In this document: piece after piece, positions 40,779-49,375 of the stretch
How the letters are laid out: each line of letters begins with the position of its first letter
How positions within the stretch are numbered: position 1 is the first letter of the stretch
Assembly (NCBI RefSeq): GCF_009380215.1
Contig: NZ_WHUG01000011.1
Span: 1 to 64,000, forward strand
Length of the DNA stretch: 64,000 nucleotides
Origin: Rugamonas aquatica
GTDB lineage: Bacteria > Pseudomonadota > Gammaproteobacteria > Burkholderiales > Burkholderiaceae_D
Direction: 5' to 3'
Position numbers and translations under genes: made by a program
The notes under the pieces: generated by a model
The model's input: only the letters and a program-made list of their open reading frames with translations
Database searches by the model: none
What the model was told of the DNA's origin: nothing

Positions 40779-41630
40779 ATGCACACCACTCTGATCGGCG
40801 CAGCCGAACTGTCCCAGCACCTGACCGACGACAATTGGGTGATACTCGATTGCCGCCATGACCTGATGAATCCGAACGCGGGCCGCGACGGCTTTGCCAT
40901 CGGCCATATCCAGAACGCGCAGTTTGCCAATGTCGACAACGACCTGTCGGGCGCCAAGCTGGGTGCGGACGGCAAGTTCCGTGGCCGCCATCCGCTGCCG
41001 GAGCGCGCGGCGCTGATCGACACGCTGCGCGGCTGGGGCATCAACGACGATACGCAAGTGGTGGCCTATGACGCGCACGGCGGCATGTTCGCGGCGCGCT
41101 TGTGGTGGTTGTTGCGCTGGGTGGGTCATCCAGCGGTGGCGGTGCTGGACGGCGGCCTGGCCGCGTGGCAGTCGCAAGGCTTGCCGATGGTGACGGCCGA
41201 GGCGCCACGCGCACGCGGCGCCGTCAGCGAGCGGGCTTCGCTGACGACGACGGTGTCGGCGGAGGATGTGGTGGCCAACCTGGCCACGCAGGCCCGCACC
41301 GTGGTCGATGCGCGCGCGGCCGACCGTTATCGCGGCGAGAACGAGACCATCGATCCGGTGGGCGGCCATATTCCCGGCGCCAAGAACCGCTTCTTCAAGG
41401 ACAACCTGAGCGCCGACGGCCGCTTCAAGGCAGCCGCGCAATTGAAGGAAGAATTCGCGCCGCTGTTCGCCAGCGCGCCGCAAGCGATCATGCAATGCGG
41501 CTCGGGCGTGACGGCCTGCCACAACCTGCTGGCACTGGAAGTAGCCGGCCTGACCGGCGCCGCGCTGTATCCCGGCTCCTGGAGCGAATGGTGTGCAGAC
41601 CCGGCCCGGCCGGTGGCGACAGGCGCTTAA
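40779..41630 (+). CDS. sseA: Thiosulfate / 3-mercaptopyruvate sulfurtransferase
   Basis: A 283-residue protein with two rhodanese domains. The active cysteine is in MQCGSGVTACHN in the C-terminal domain; the CG(S/T)GVTA loop is typical of mercaptopyruvate sulfurtransferases. The N-terminal domain lacks a cysteine at the same place, as usual. It carries sulfane sulfur from mercaptopyruvate to thiols or cyanide. It is third in the Rieske-transporter-sulfurtransferase unit. Its last 4 bases overlap the convergent ParE-like toxin gene. Confidence 0.92.
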   Translation: MHTTLIGAAELSQHLTDDNWVILDCRHDLMNPNAGRDGFAIGHIQNAQFANVDNDLSGAKLGADGKFRGRHPLPERAALIDTLRGWGINDDTQVVAYDAHGGMFAARLWWLLRWVGHPAVAVLDGGLAAWQSQGLPMVTAEAPRARGAVSERASLTTTVSAEDVVANLATQARTVVDARAADRYRGENETIDPVGGHIPGAKNRFFKDNLSADGRFKAAAQLKEEFAPLFASAPQAIMQCGSGVTACHNLLALEVAGLTGAALYPGSWSEWCADPARPVATGA

Positions 41631-41929
41631 CCTTTGCGCCTCTGGCGCGCCCAACGCGTAACCATGATTTCACCTTGATGGACACGATAGTCAATCGTAT
41701 GGCCAGTCTTCGGGATAGGGAATCGGCGCGTGTCGCGCCTATCGGTGGGCGTGCCAATTCCCGGCTGAGCTGCGATCACATCCAAGGCATTTTGCAATCG
41801 CTGTAAGACAAGCTCGCTTGCTAGAGCATCTTGCGCGTGAATGTGAGCAATGGTCTGATCGAGCGATCTGCGTGCCGTCGATGACCAGCGTATTGCCAGC
41901 TTAGCCGGTTTTACGCTTGGGTTTGACAT
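41627..41929 (-). CDS. ParE/RelE-like toxin
   Basis: A 100-residue basic protein of the ParE/RelE fold: WSSTARRSLDQTIAHIHAQ, then QRLQNALDVIAAQPGIGTP and RRFPIPKTGHTIDYRV in the C-terminal sheet. ParE toxins inhibit DNA gyrase, RelE toxins cut mRNA on the ribosome; the catalytic residues of RelE are not clear here, so ParE-like is more likely. It overlaps the upstream antitoxin gene by 29 bases. Toxin second, antitoxin first is the normal order. Confidence 0.82.
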   Translation of the reverse strand: MSNPSVKPAKLAIRWSSTARRSLDQTIAHIHAQDALASELVLQRLQNALDVIAAQPGIGTPTDRRDTRRFPIPKTGHTIDYRVHQGEIMVTRWARQRRKG

Positions 41930-42182
41930 GGGCTTCCAGGATACGTCGCGCCTGCGCCATTACCTCTTCGTTCGAGATGGTCCGGCCCGCCGCGATATCC
42001 GCATCCGCATCCAGATCAGCCTGTACGCTCTCCTCTACATCGTCGAATCCATACTGCCAAACTTCTGGCCAGAGATGCTCTGGCGTCACCTCAGCCAAGG
42101 CAGCCAGGCGCTCCAGGCGAGCGCGGTCGGCGGCGGAGAGGGCCGCTAATGCTTCAGCTTGCTTTTTTTGTCTGGAGTTCAT
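41901..42182 (-). CDS. Antitoxin of ParE-like module
   Basis: A 93-residue protein with a helical N-terminus (RQKKQAEALAALSAADRARLERLAAL), an acidic middle (DADADIAAGRTISNEEVMAQAR) and a basic C-terminus. The ISNEEVMAQAR segment is typical of antitoxins that partner ParE/RelE toxins. It overlaps the toxin gene by 29 bases, a long overlap that implies strict coupling. It probably autoregulates the pair. The exact antitoxin family is not certain. Confidence 0.78.
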   Translation of the reverse strand: MNSRQKKQAEALAALSAADRARLERLAALAEVTPEHLWPEVWQYGFDDVEESVQADLDADADIAAGRTISNEEVMAQARRILEAHVKPKRKTG

Positions 42183-42243
42183 CCCGCCATGATACTCCCG
42201 GCGCCGCCTGGCGCAAGCGCGCGGGATTGAGCGGTCACAAGGC

Positions 42244-43017
42244 TCAGTGGCCGCGCGTGAGGAACAGCACGATGATGACGCCGAGGGCGATCAGCAGCAC
42301 TTGCGGGATGGTTTCGCGCAGCGTGGCGCGGCGCTGCATCTGCGGCATCAGGTCGCTGACGGCGATGTAGATGAAGCCCGACGACGCAAACACCAGCACA
42401 TACGGTATCAGGCTGCTGGCGCGGTCCAGCGTGTAGTAGCCCAGCAAACCGCCGGCGATCGCCAGCAGGCTGCACAGCAAATTGTAGATGTAGGCCCGCG
42501 TACGCGAGAAACCAGCGTTGAGCAGCACGATAAAGTCGCCGATCTCCTGCGGTATCTCGTGCGCGATGATGGCCAGCCCCGTCACCAGCCCCAGCTCGGG
42601 GTTGGCCAGGAAGGCCGCCGCGATCAGGATGCCGTCGGTGAAGTTGTGCATGCCGTCGCCGACCAGGATCATCCAGCCGGCCTTGCCTGCCTCGCGCTTG
42701 TCGTGGCCGTGATGGTGGTGGTGGCCGTCGCCCTCGTGGTGGTGCGAGTGGCGCAGGATGGCGGTCTTCTCCAGCAGGAAGAAGGCCAGCAGGCCGGCCA
42801 GCAGGGTCGCGAACAGGCTGCGCGCGCTGGCGCCCGATTCGAACGCTTCCGGCAAGGCGTGCAGCAATGAGGTCGACAGCATGATGCCCACCGACAGGCT
42901 GACCATGCGCTCCACCACCTTGGACAGCAGCGTAAACGAGAACACCGCGGCAGCGGTGATGCTGACGACGCCGGCAACCGTGGTGGCCAGTAGGATGGAG
43001 ATGAGTACGGGATCGAT
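42244..43017 (-). CDS. ZIP-family metal transporter, probable ATC start
   Basis: A 257-residue ZIP (zinc/iron) permease with eight helices. A His-rich cytoplasmic loop (HSHHHEGDGHHHHHGHD) lies between helices 3 and 4, and metal-site residues are in GDGMHNFTDG and AHEIPQEIGDF. The first helix (LISILLATTVAGVVSITAAAVF) is encoded upstream of the only standard start in frame, a GTG at 42945 that would cut it in half. The ATC at 43017 is preceded by AAGAGG 7 bases away and would give IDPVLISILL; a TAA closes the frame further up. I annotate from the ATC. A base change or sequencing error at an ATG is the alternative. Confidence 0.82.
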   Translation of the reverse strand: MDPVLISILLATTVAGVVSITAAAVFSFTLLSKVVERMVSLSVGIMLSTSLLHALPEAFESGASARSLFATLLAGLLAFFLLEKTAILRHSHHHEGDGHHHHHGHDKREAGKAGWMILVGDGMHNFTDGILIAAAFLANPELGLVTGLAIIAHEIPQEIGDFIVLLNAGFSRTRAYIYNLLCSLLAIAGGLLGYYTLDRASSLIPYVLVFASSGFIYIAVSDLMPQMQRRATLRETIPQVLLIALGVIIVLFLTRGH

Positions 43018-43130
43018 GTTATAGCCTCTTGTAGCAGGGACCGTGCCGCTGCGCGCAGGCCGGGGGCGTTATTTTACCGCCCGGCCCGGTTTTATGCTCA
43101 TCTTTGGCTAAAAGGCCGGAAAAACAGCCC

Positions 43131-44015
43131 TTAGATGACGCCGTTCTGCTTGAACCAGGCCAGCAGACGGCCCCAGCCATCCTTGGCGTCGGCTTCGACG
43201 TAGCTGGCGCGGTAGTCCGCATTAAAGGCGTGGCCGGAGTTCGGATAGACGACGAAAGTGGACTTGTTCGGCCCCTTGGCCAGCGCCGCCTTCATCGCGG
43301 CGATCGACTCCTGGCTGATGCCGGTGTCCTTCAAGCCGTACAGGCCCAGCACCGGCACGCTCAGAGATCCAGCGATATCAACTGGGTGCCTGGGAGTCAC
43401 CGGAGTGCTGTCGCCCATCAGGCGGCCGTACCAGGCCACGCCGGCCTTGATGCTCGGGTTGTGCGCGGCGTACATCCAGGTGATGCGGCCGCCCCAGCAG
43501 AAGCCGGTGATGCCGATCTTGTCGCCATTGCCGCCGTTGGCCTTGGCCCAGGCCACGGTCGCGTCCAGGTCGGCCATCACTTGCGCGTCCGGCGTTTTGG
43601 AGATGATGTCGCGCTGCAGCTCGGCGATCGAGGCGGCTTTTTGCGGATCGCCCTGGCGCACGAACAAGTCCGGCGCCAGCGCCAGGTAGCCCTGCTTGGC
43701 CAGGCGGCGGGCGACGTCGGCGATGTGCTCGTGCACGCCGAAGATTTCCGATACCACCAGGATCACCGGCAGATTGGTCTTGCCTTCCGGCTGGGCGCGG
43801 TACACGGGTACTTGCACGCCGTCCACCGTGAGGGTGATGGTGCCGGCGGTCAGGCCGGCGGTGTCGGTCTTGATGACGTTCTGCGCCACCACCGGCAGCG
43901 CGGCGGCGGCGAAGCCGGTGCCCAGCGCCACCTTCAGGAAGTCGCGGCGGTCGACGCCGTCCGACAGACTGGTTTTGGTCAACAAACTCTCTGCATCCTG
44001 CGTCAAATCATCCAT
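43131..44015 (-). CDS. Exported dienelactone-hydrolase-family protein
   Basis: A 294-residue protein with a twin-arginine signal (DRRDFLKVALGTGFAAAALP), so it is probably exported folded. The hydrolase domain belongs to the dienelactone hydrolase group: nucleophile Cys in GFCWGGRITW, Asp in GLKDTGIS, His in NSGHAFNADY. The Cys triad is the hallmark of this family. The substrate is unknown; TAT-exported forms are common in proteobacteria and are not tied to chloroaromatic degradation. GGAGGAA lies 5 bases before the ATG. It follows polA by 36 bases on the same strand. Confidence 0.9.
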   Translation of the reverse strand: MDDLTQDAESLLTKTSLSDGVDRRDFLKVALGTGFAAAALPVVAQNVIKTDTAGLTAGTITLTVDGVQVPVYRAQPEGKTNLPVILVVSEIFGVHEHIADVARRLAKQGYLALAPDLFVRQGDPQKAASIAELQRDIISKTPDAQVMADLDATVAWAKANGGNGDKIGITGFCWGGRITWMYAAHNPSIKAGVAWYGRLMGDSTPVTPRHPVDIAGSLSVPVLGLYGLKDTGISQESIAAMKAALAKGPNKSTFVVYPNSGHAFNADYRASYVEADAKDGWGRLLAWFKQNGVI

Positions 44016-44051
44016 GCGGTTCCTCCGTGATTACTTCGCGGAAGCACATAC

Positions 44052-46823
44052 TCAATGTGCTTCATCCCAGTTCTTACCCACGCCGACTTCGGCAGTCAGC
44101 GGAACCTTCAGCTCCGCCACGCCGGCCATCAGCTTCGGCAGCATCTCCTTGACCAGCGCCAGTTCGGCGTCCGGCACTTCCAGCACCAGTTCATCATGCA
44201 CCTGCATGATCATATTGGTCTGCAGCTTATCCTTTTCCAGCCAATCCTGCACCGCCACCATGGCGAGCTTGATCAGGTCGGCCGCCGTGCCCTGCATCGG
44301 CGCGTTGATCGCCGCGCGCTCCGCACCCTGGCGGCGCGGGCCGTTCGGCGAATTGATCTCCGGCAGCCACAGGCGGCGGCCGAACACCGTCTCCACATAG
44401 CCGCGCGCCTTGGCCTGCAGGCGCGTGTCGTCCATGTACTGCTTGACGCCCGAGAAGCGCGCGAAGTAGCGGTCGATATAGCTTTGCGCCGCGCCGCGCT
44501 CGATACCCAGGTTGCCGGCCAGGCCGAAGGCGCTCATGCCGTAGATCAGGCCGAAGTTGATGACCTTGGCATAGCGGCGCTGCTCGCTGGAGACGTCGTC
44601 CTTCTCCACGCCGAAGATCTCGGCCGCGGTGGCGCGGTGAATGTCGACACCGTCGGCAAACGCGCGCAGCATGTTCTCGTCTTCCGAGATGTGCGCCATG
44701 ATGCGCAGTTCGATCTGCGAATAGTCGGCCGACACGATGTGGCTGCCCGCCGGCGCGATGAAGGCTTCGCGGATGCGGCGGCCTTCCTTGGTGCGGATCG
44801 GGATGTTCTGCAAGTTCGGATCGTTGGAAGCCAGACGGCCCGTCACCGCCACCGCCTGCGCGTAGTTGGTGTGCACGCGACCGGTTTCCTGGTTGATCCC
44901 TTTCGGCAGCTTGTCGGTATAGGTCGACTTCAGCTTGGACAGGCTGCGGTATTCCAGCAGCACTTTCGGCAGCGGATAATCCTCGGCCAGTTTTTGCAGC
45001 ACTTCCTCGTCGGTGGACGGGGCACCGCTCGGGGTCTTCTTCACCACCGGCAGTTTCAGCTTCTCGAAGAAGATCTCGCCGATCTGCTTCGGTGAGCCGA
45101 GGTTGAACGGCTGCTCGGCCAGCTCATGCGCCTTCGCTTCCAGCTCGACAATGCGCGCGCCCAGCTCGGCCGACTGGATGTTGAGTAGCTCGGCGTCGAT
45201 GTGCACGCCGTTGCGCTCGATCTTTTGCAGCACCACGGCGGTCGGCAGTTCGATGTTGCGGTAGATGAAGTTCAGTTTGGCGTCGTTCTCCACCTCGCCG
45301 ATCATCGCCTGGTGCAGGCGCAACGTGATGTCGGCGTCTTCCGCCGCGTACTCGGTGGCGCGGCCGATCTCCACCTTGTCGAAGGTAATCATGCTGGCGC
45401 CCTTGCCGCACACGTCCACGAACGGAATCGTCGTGTGGTTCAGGTGGCGCAGCGCCAGGCTGTCCATGTCGTGCGTGCGGTGCGATTCGAATACATACGA
45501 TTCGAGCAGCGTGTCGTGCTGGATGCCTTTCAGCTGCACGCCGTGGTTGGCGAAGATGTGGCTGTCGTACTTGAGGTTCTGGCCGACCTTGAGCTTGGTC
45601 GCGTCTTCCAGCCATGGCTTCAGCTTGGCCAGCACGTGCTCGCGCGACAGCTGCTCCGGCACGCCCTGGTAGCTGTGCGCCACCGGAATGTAGCAGGCCA
45701 CGCCCGGCTCCACCGACAGCGAAATGCCGACCATCTGCGCCGTCATCGGCTCCAGCGACGTGGTTTCGGTGTCGACGGCGGTCAGCTTGGCGGCGTCGAT
45801 CAGGGCGATCCACTTGTCCAGCTGTTCCTCGGTCAGCACGGTTTCGTAGCTGGTGTTGAGTTTGGGCGCTTCGCCGAACATGTCCAGGTTGGCGGAGACG
45901 GCGCCGCCGGCCGCAGGTTCAGCAGCCGCAGCGGCAGCCTTGCCGACCGGCGCCTGCGGCGTGGCCGTGCCCAGCTCGCGCAGCAGCGTCTTGAAGCCGT
46001 ACTTGCTGAAGAAGGCCAGCAGGGTTTCCTTGTCCTCGCCGCGCGCCACCAGCGATTCGGCGATCGTCGTCATGTGCTCCGACAGGTCGCAGTCCAGCTT
46101 CACGGTGATCAGCTCGCGGCCTTTCGGCAGCCATTCCAGCGCGTTGCGCAGGTTCTCGCCGACCGCGCCGCCGATCTGCGCGGCGTTGGCGATCACGCCG
46201 TCCAGCGAGTCGTAGGCGGTCAGCCATTTGAGCGCGGTCTTCGGGCCGCACTTGGACACGCCCGGCACGTTGTCGACGGTATCGCCGATCAGGGTCAGGT
46301 AGTCGATGATGCGGTTCGGCGGCACGCCGAACTTGGCCAGCACGCCGGCCTCGTCCATCTTCTCGTTGGTCATGGTGTTGATCAGCATGACCTTGTCGTT
46401 GACCAGCTGCGCCAGATCCTTGTCGCCGGTGGAGACCACCACGTTCATACCGGCCTGCGCCGCCTGCAGCGATAGCGTGCCGATGACGTCGTCCGCCTCC
46501 ACGCCCTCGACCATCAGGATGGGCCAGCCCATGGCCTTGACCGCCTCGTGGATGGGTTCGATCTGCAGGCGCAGGTCGTCCGGCATCGAGGCGCGCGTGG
46601 CCTTGTACTCGGGATACATGTCGTCGCGGAAGGTCTTGCCCTTGGCGTCGAACACGCAGGCGATGTAGGCGGCCGGGAAGTCGGCGCGCAGACGGCGCAA
46701 CATATTGACCATGCCGTGCATGGCGCCGGTCGGATGGCCGTCCGCGCTGCGCAGGTCGGGCAGCGCGTGGAAGGCGCGATAGAGGTAACTGGAACCGTCA
46801 ACTAACAGCAGGGTATTTTGCAT
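44052..46823 (-). CDS. polA: DNA polymerase I
   Basis: A 923-residue polymerase with three domains: 5'-nuclease (LLVDGSSYLYRAFHALP, residues 1-290), 3'-5' exonuclease (TAVDTETTSLEPM near residue 350, with conserved Asp/Glu, so proofreading is likely) and polymerase (SADYSQIELRIMAHIS, KVINFGLIYGMSAFGLA and QVHDELVLEVP). It fills gaps in repair and removes RNA primers. The ATG at 46823 was chosen over a GTG two codons earlier. polA beside a DUF2782 gene and thrB is conserved in many beta- and gammaproteobacteria, here in divergent orientation. Confidence 0.97.
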   Translation of the reverse strand: MQNTLLLVDGSSYLYRAFHALPDLRSADGHPTGAMHGMVNMLRRLRADFPAAYIACVFDAKGKTFRDDMYPEYKATRASMPDDLRLQIEPIHEAVKAMGWPILMVEGVEADDVIGTLSLQAAQAGMNVVVSTGDKDLAQLVNDKVMLINTMTNEKMDEAGVLAKFGVPPNRIIDYLTLIGDTVDNVPGVSKCGPKTALKWLTAYDSLDGVIANAAQIGGAVGENLRNALEWLPKGRELITVKLDCDLSEHMTTIAESLVARGEDKETLLAFFSKYGFKTLLRELGTATPQAPVGKAAAAAAEPAAGGAVSANLDMFGEAPKLNTSYETVLTEEQLDKWIALIDAAKLTAVDTETTSLEPMTAQMVGISLSVEPGVACYIPVAHSYQGVPEQLSREHVLAKLKPWLEDATKLKVGQNLKYDSHIFANHGVQLKGIQHDTLLESYVFESHRTHDMDSLALRHLNHTTIPFVDVCGKGASMITFDKVEIGRATEYAAEDADITLRLHQAMIGEVENDAKLNFIYRNIELPTAVVLQKIERNGVHIDAELLNIQSAELGARIVELEAKAHELAEQPFNLGSPKQIGEIFFEKLKLPVVKKTPSGAPSTDEEVLQKLAEDYPLPKVLLEYRSLSKLKSTYTDKLPKGINQETGRVHTNYAQAVAVTGRLASNDPNLQNIPIRTKEGRRIREAFIAPAGSHIVSADYSQIELRIMAHISEDENMLRAFADGVDIHRATAAEIFGVEKDDVSSEQRRYAKVINFGLIYGMSAFGLAGNLGIERGAAQSYIDRYFARFSGVKQYMDDTRLQAKARGYVETVFGRRLWLPEINSPNGPRRQGAERAAINAPMQGTAADLIKLAMVAVQDWLEKDKLQTNMIMQVHDELVLEVPDAELALVKEMLPKLMAGVAELKVPLTAEVGVGKNWDEAH

Positions 46824-47066
46824 AGACACTAGATATGGGTGAGGGCGCCGCGCAACAATGGCGGCAAGGCCACGAATGGCGCATTATCGCAGGTTTTGGC
46901 GGCGCTTCAGCTGCCCGCCACAGTCTTTTCAAAATAACAATGCCCCAGCGCCACTGTGGGGAAATCGGCTTTTAAAAACAGCGAACCGTGTCTGTTTGTT
47001 ACAATGGATCATACATAAAAATTTGACGGTTTTTCACACCCGTTTTTCACCCTAAGGCGATCCATC

Positions 47067-47471
47067 ATGATACGCACGACCACCCTCTTGCCTGCCCTCC
47101 TTCTGACGCTGTTCGCCCACGCGGCGTTTGCCCAGTCGACCCCGAGCCAGGCGCCGCCAAAATTGGAAAAGATAGAGGAAATGGCCGACGATCCGATCAC
47201 CGTGACGGCCAAGCCGGCACAGGAGCGCCAGATCACGGAAAAACGTGACAACAGCGGCCAGGTCGTGGAAGCCACCGTCAAGAGCGGTCCCAGCACTTAC
47301 AAAGTGAAACCCAACCATCCCGTCGGCAGCGCCCTGCCCGGCGACGCCATGGGCAGCGCCAACCGCGGCCCGCAATGGACGGTGATGGAGTTCGACATCG
47401 GCAAGAAGAAGAAAAAAACCACGGAAGAAGATGGCTCGTCGGATACCGCCGCGCCGCCTGCCGTGAAATAA
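47067..47471 (+). CDS. DUF2782-like secreted protein
   Basis: A 134-residue protein with a signal peptide ending AFA at residue 22. The core PKLEKIEEMADDPITVTAK followed by RQITEKRDNSGQVVEATVKSG and YKVKP resembles DUF2782, known from position between polA and thrB in other proteobacteria. The C-terminus has a basic run (GKKKKK) and an acidic tail. Function is unknown. The RBS-like AAGGCGAT precedes the ATG. Family membership is supported mainly by location and the beta-strand-rich core. Confidence 0.75.
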   Translation: MIRTTTLLPALLLTLFAHAAFAQSTPSQAPPKLEKIEEMADDPITVTAKPAQERQITEKRDNSGQVVEATVKSGPSTYKVKPNHPVGSALPGDAMGSANRGPQWTVMEFDIGKKKKKTTEEDGSSDTAAPPAVK

Positions 47472-47476
47472 AGCGC

Positions 47477-47495
47477 ACGCCCGCCCAGCGGGCGT
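47477..47495 (+). other. Short GC-rich hairpin between DUF2782 and thrB genes
   Basis: Perfect 8-bp stem ACGCCCGC / GCGGGCGT with a three-base loop, starting 5 bases after the DUF2782 stop and 55 bases before thrB. No T-run follows, so it is not a standard terminator. It may slow readthrough or stabilise the upstream message. Confidence 0.5.
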
Positions 47496-47550
47496 CCCCC
47501 GGCGCCCGCACGACTGCGGCGCCGCTCACCGAACCTCATCAAGTTTTCAC

Positions 47551-48510
47551 ATGGCAGTTTTTACCCCGGTCAGCCTGGATGACCTTACCCCGTGGATCAA
47601 GCAGTTTCCCCTCGGCCAGCCATTGGCGCTCAAAGGCATCGCCAGCGGCATTGAAAACAGCAACTTTTTCCTGACGACGGAGCGCGGCGAGTTCGTGCTG
47701 ACCATCTTCGAGAACCTGTCCTTCGAACAGTTGCCGTTCTACCTCAAGCTGATGCACCATCTGGCCGACCGCGGCGTGCTGGTGCCGGCGCCTATTGCCA
47801 ACGACCGGGGCGAGCTGATCGTCGCCCTGCACGGCAAGCCGGCGTCCATCGTCACCAAGCTGGATGGCAAGTCGCAGATGGATCCGCAGCCGGCGCATTG
47901 CGCCGCCGTCGGGACCATGCTGGCGCGCATGCACCTGGCCGCCGTCGACTATCCACTGCAACAGCCCAATCTGCGCGGGCTGGACTGGTGGAACGAGACC
48001 ACGCCGCAAGTGCTGCCCTTCCTGGACGACAGCTGCGCCCACCTGCTGCGCGCCGAGATGCACTTCCAGGACGCGTTTGCCGGCTGCGACACTTACCGCC
48101 AGCTGCAGCAAGGCCCCGTGCACGCCGACCTGTTCCGCAACAACGTGATGTTCGACGGCGAGCGCCTGACCGGCTTCTTCGACTTTTACTTCGCCGGCTG
48201 CGACACCTGGCTGTTCGATGTCGCCGTCACCGTCAACGACTGGTGCATAGCCCTGGACACCGGCGTGCTGGACACCGCCCGCGTGCGCGCCATGCTGGAC
48301 GCCTACCACGCCGTGCGCCCATTCACCGACGCCGAGCAGACCGCCTGGCAGCCGATGCTGCGCGCCGCGGCGCTGCGCTTCTGGCTGTCGCGCCTGTACG
48401 ACTTCCACCTGCCGCGTGAAGCGGAGATGCTGACGCCGCACGATCCGGGCCACTTCGAGCGCATCCTGCGCGAACGCATCGCCACGCCGGCGCCGGGGCT
48501 GCGCGGATGA
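47551..48510 (+). CDS. thrB: Homoserine kinase (ThrB, aminoglycoside-kinase-like type)
   Basis: A 319-residue kinase phosphorylating homoserine for threonine synthesis. It belongs to the beta/gammaproteobacterial type with the APH/ChoK fold rather than the GHMP fold: GIASGIENSNFFL near the N-terminus, HADLFRNNVMFDGERLTGFFDFYFAGCDTWLFDVAV as catalytic and metal loop (HxDxxxxN then D). Its stop overlaps the start of the next membrane protein gene by 4 bases, so both are coupled. The thrB neighbours polA and DUF2782 as expected. Confidence 0.95.
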   Translation: MAVFTPVSLDDLTPWIKQFPLGQPLALKGIASGIENSNFFLTTERGEFVLTIFENLSFEQLPFYLKLMHHLADRGVLVPAPIANDRGELIVALHGKPASIVTKLDGKSQMDPQPAHCAAVGTMLARMHLAAVDYPLQQPNLRGLDWWNETTPQVLPFLDDSCAHLLRAEMHFQDAFAGCDTYRQLQQGPVHADLFRNNVMFDGERLTGFFDFYFAGCDTWLFDVAVTVNDWCIALDTGVLDTARVRAMLDAYHAVRPFTDAEQTAWQPMLRAAALRFWLSRLYDFHLPREAEMLTPHDPGHFERILRERIATPAPGLRG

Positions 48511-49280
48511 GCAAACTACCCGCACGCACCGGCTGGCATTGGGTCAAGCAGGCCTTGCAGCTGTTCCGCAAGCAGCCGGGCGCGCTGATGGCGCTGTTCT
48601 TCTGCTGCATGTTCCTGTCGCTGTTCTCGCTGGTGGTGCCGCTGCTCGGTTCTGTTGCGCCGACGCTGCTGGCGCCGATGTTCAGCATCGCGCTGCTGCA
48701 AGCGTGCGCCGACATCGACCACGACCAGCGCGCCCTGCCCAAGCTGGTGTTCAGCGGCTTCCGCAAGCCGGCGCGCGGGCCGCTGCTGGGCTTGGGCCTG
48801 CTGTATCTGCTGGTGATGCTGTTCGCGCTGGCGGTGCTGAGCTGGCTGGATGACGGCGTGCTGATCAAGATGGCCACGCGCCAGATCCCGATGGACAAGG
48901 ACTTGCTGGAAGATTCGCGCAGCGCGCTGTTCGTTTCGTCCGGCATCTACATGCTGGGCTGGATGCTGACCAGCCTGGCCGCACCGCTGATCTACTGGCA
49001 GAAGATGACGCTGGCCAAGGCGCTGTTCTTCAGCGTGGTGACGGTCGCGCGCGACTTCAAGGCCTTCCTGTCGGCGGCCGTGGTGTTGTTCCTGATGTTC
49101 CAGATCGGCAGCGCGATTCCGGTGCTGCTGTTCGATTCGGCGCAGCTGGAAGTGACGGCTATCTTCACGCTGTTCCTGATCATGGTGGTCCTGATGCACT
49201 GCACGCTGTACGCCTGCTACCGCCAGATCTTCGGCACGCCGGAGGCCAGCGCGCCGCCGGCGACTCCGCCGACGGCATAA
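48507..49280 (+). CDS. BPSS1780-family membrane protein
   Basis: A 257-residue protein with five to six hydrophobic helices, starting with the family-typical WHWVKQALQLFRKQPGALM. This group of betaproteobacterial inner-membrane proteins has no established function. It overlaps thrB by 4 bases, suggesting joint expression. The C-terminus is Ala/Pro-rich and disordered. It ends next to a paired REP-like repeat that separates it from the convergent uvrD. Confidence 0.82.
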   Translation: MSKLPARTGWHWVKQALQLFRKQPGALMALFFCCMFLSLFSLVVPLLGSVAPTLLAPMFSIALLQACADIDHDQRALPKLVFSGFRKPARGPLLGLGLLYLLVMLFALAVLSWLDDGVLIKMATRQIPMDKDLLEDSRSALFVSSGIYMLGWMLTSLAAPLIYWQKMTLAKALFFSVVTVARDFKAFLSAAVVLFLMFQIGSAIPVLLFDSAQLEVTAIFTLFLIMVVLMHCTLYACYRQIFGTPEASAPPATPPTA

Positions 49281-49284
49281 GCGC

Positions 49285-49363
49285 GTCGTTCCCGCGCAGG
49301 CGGGAACCCATAGGCCGCGTGCGACGCACGTTCAGCATGGGTTCCCGCCTGCGCGGGAACGAC
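49285..49363. repeat. Paired REP-like palindromes, perfect 27-base outer arms
   Basis: The left unit (49285-49311) and the right unit (49337-49363) are exact reverse complements over 27 bases; each contains the inner hairpin TTCCCGCG ... CGGGAA. They flank about 25 bases of spacer. The position is between the convergent stops of the BPSS1780 gene and uvrD, just like the related pair at 18879-18978. It is likely to act as a bidirectional terminator or a mobile REP doublet. Confidence 0.9.
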
Positions 49364-49375
49364 TTGCGGTTCGGC

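Noticed and set aside
46824..47066. Possible small RNA or extra gene between polA and the DUF2782 gene.
   Set aside because: The divergent spacer is AT-rich near the DUF2782 start and holds promoter-like TACAAT, but no coding or strong structure.
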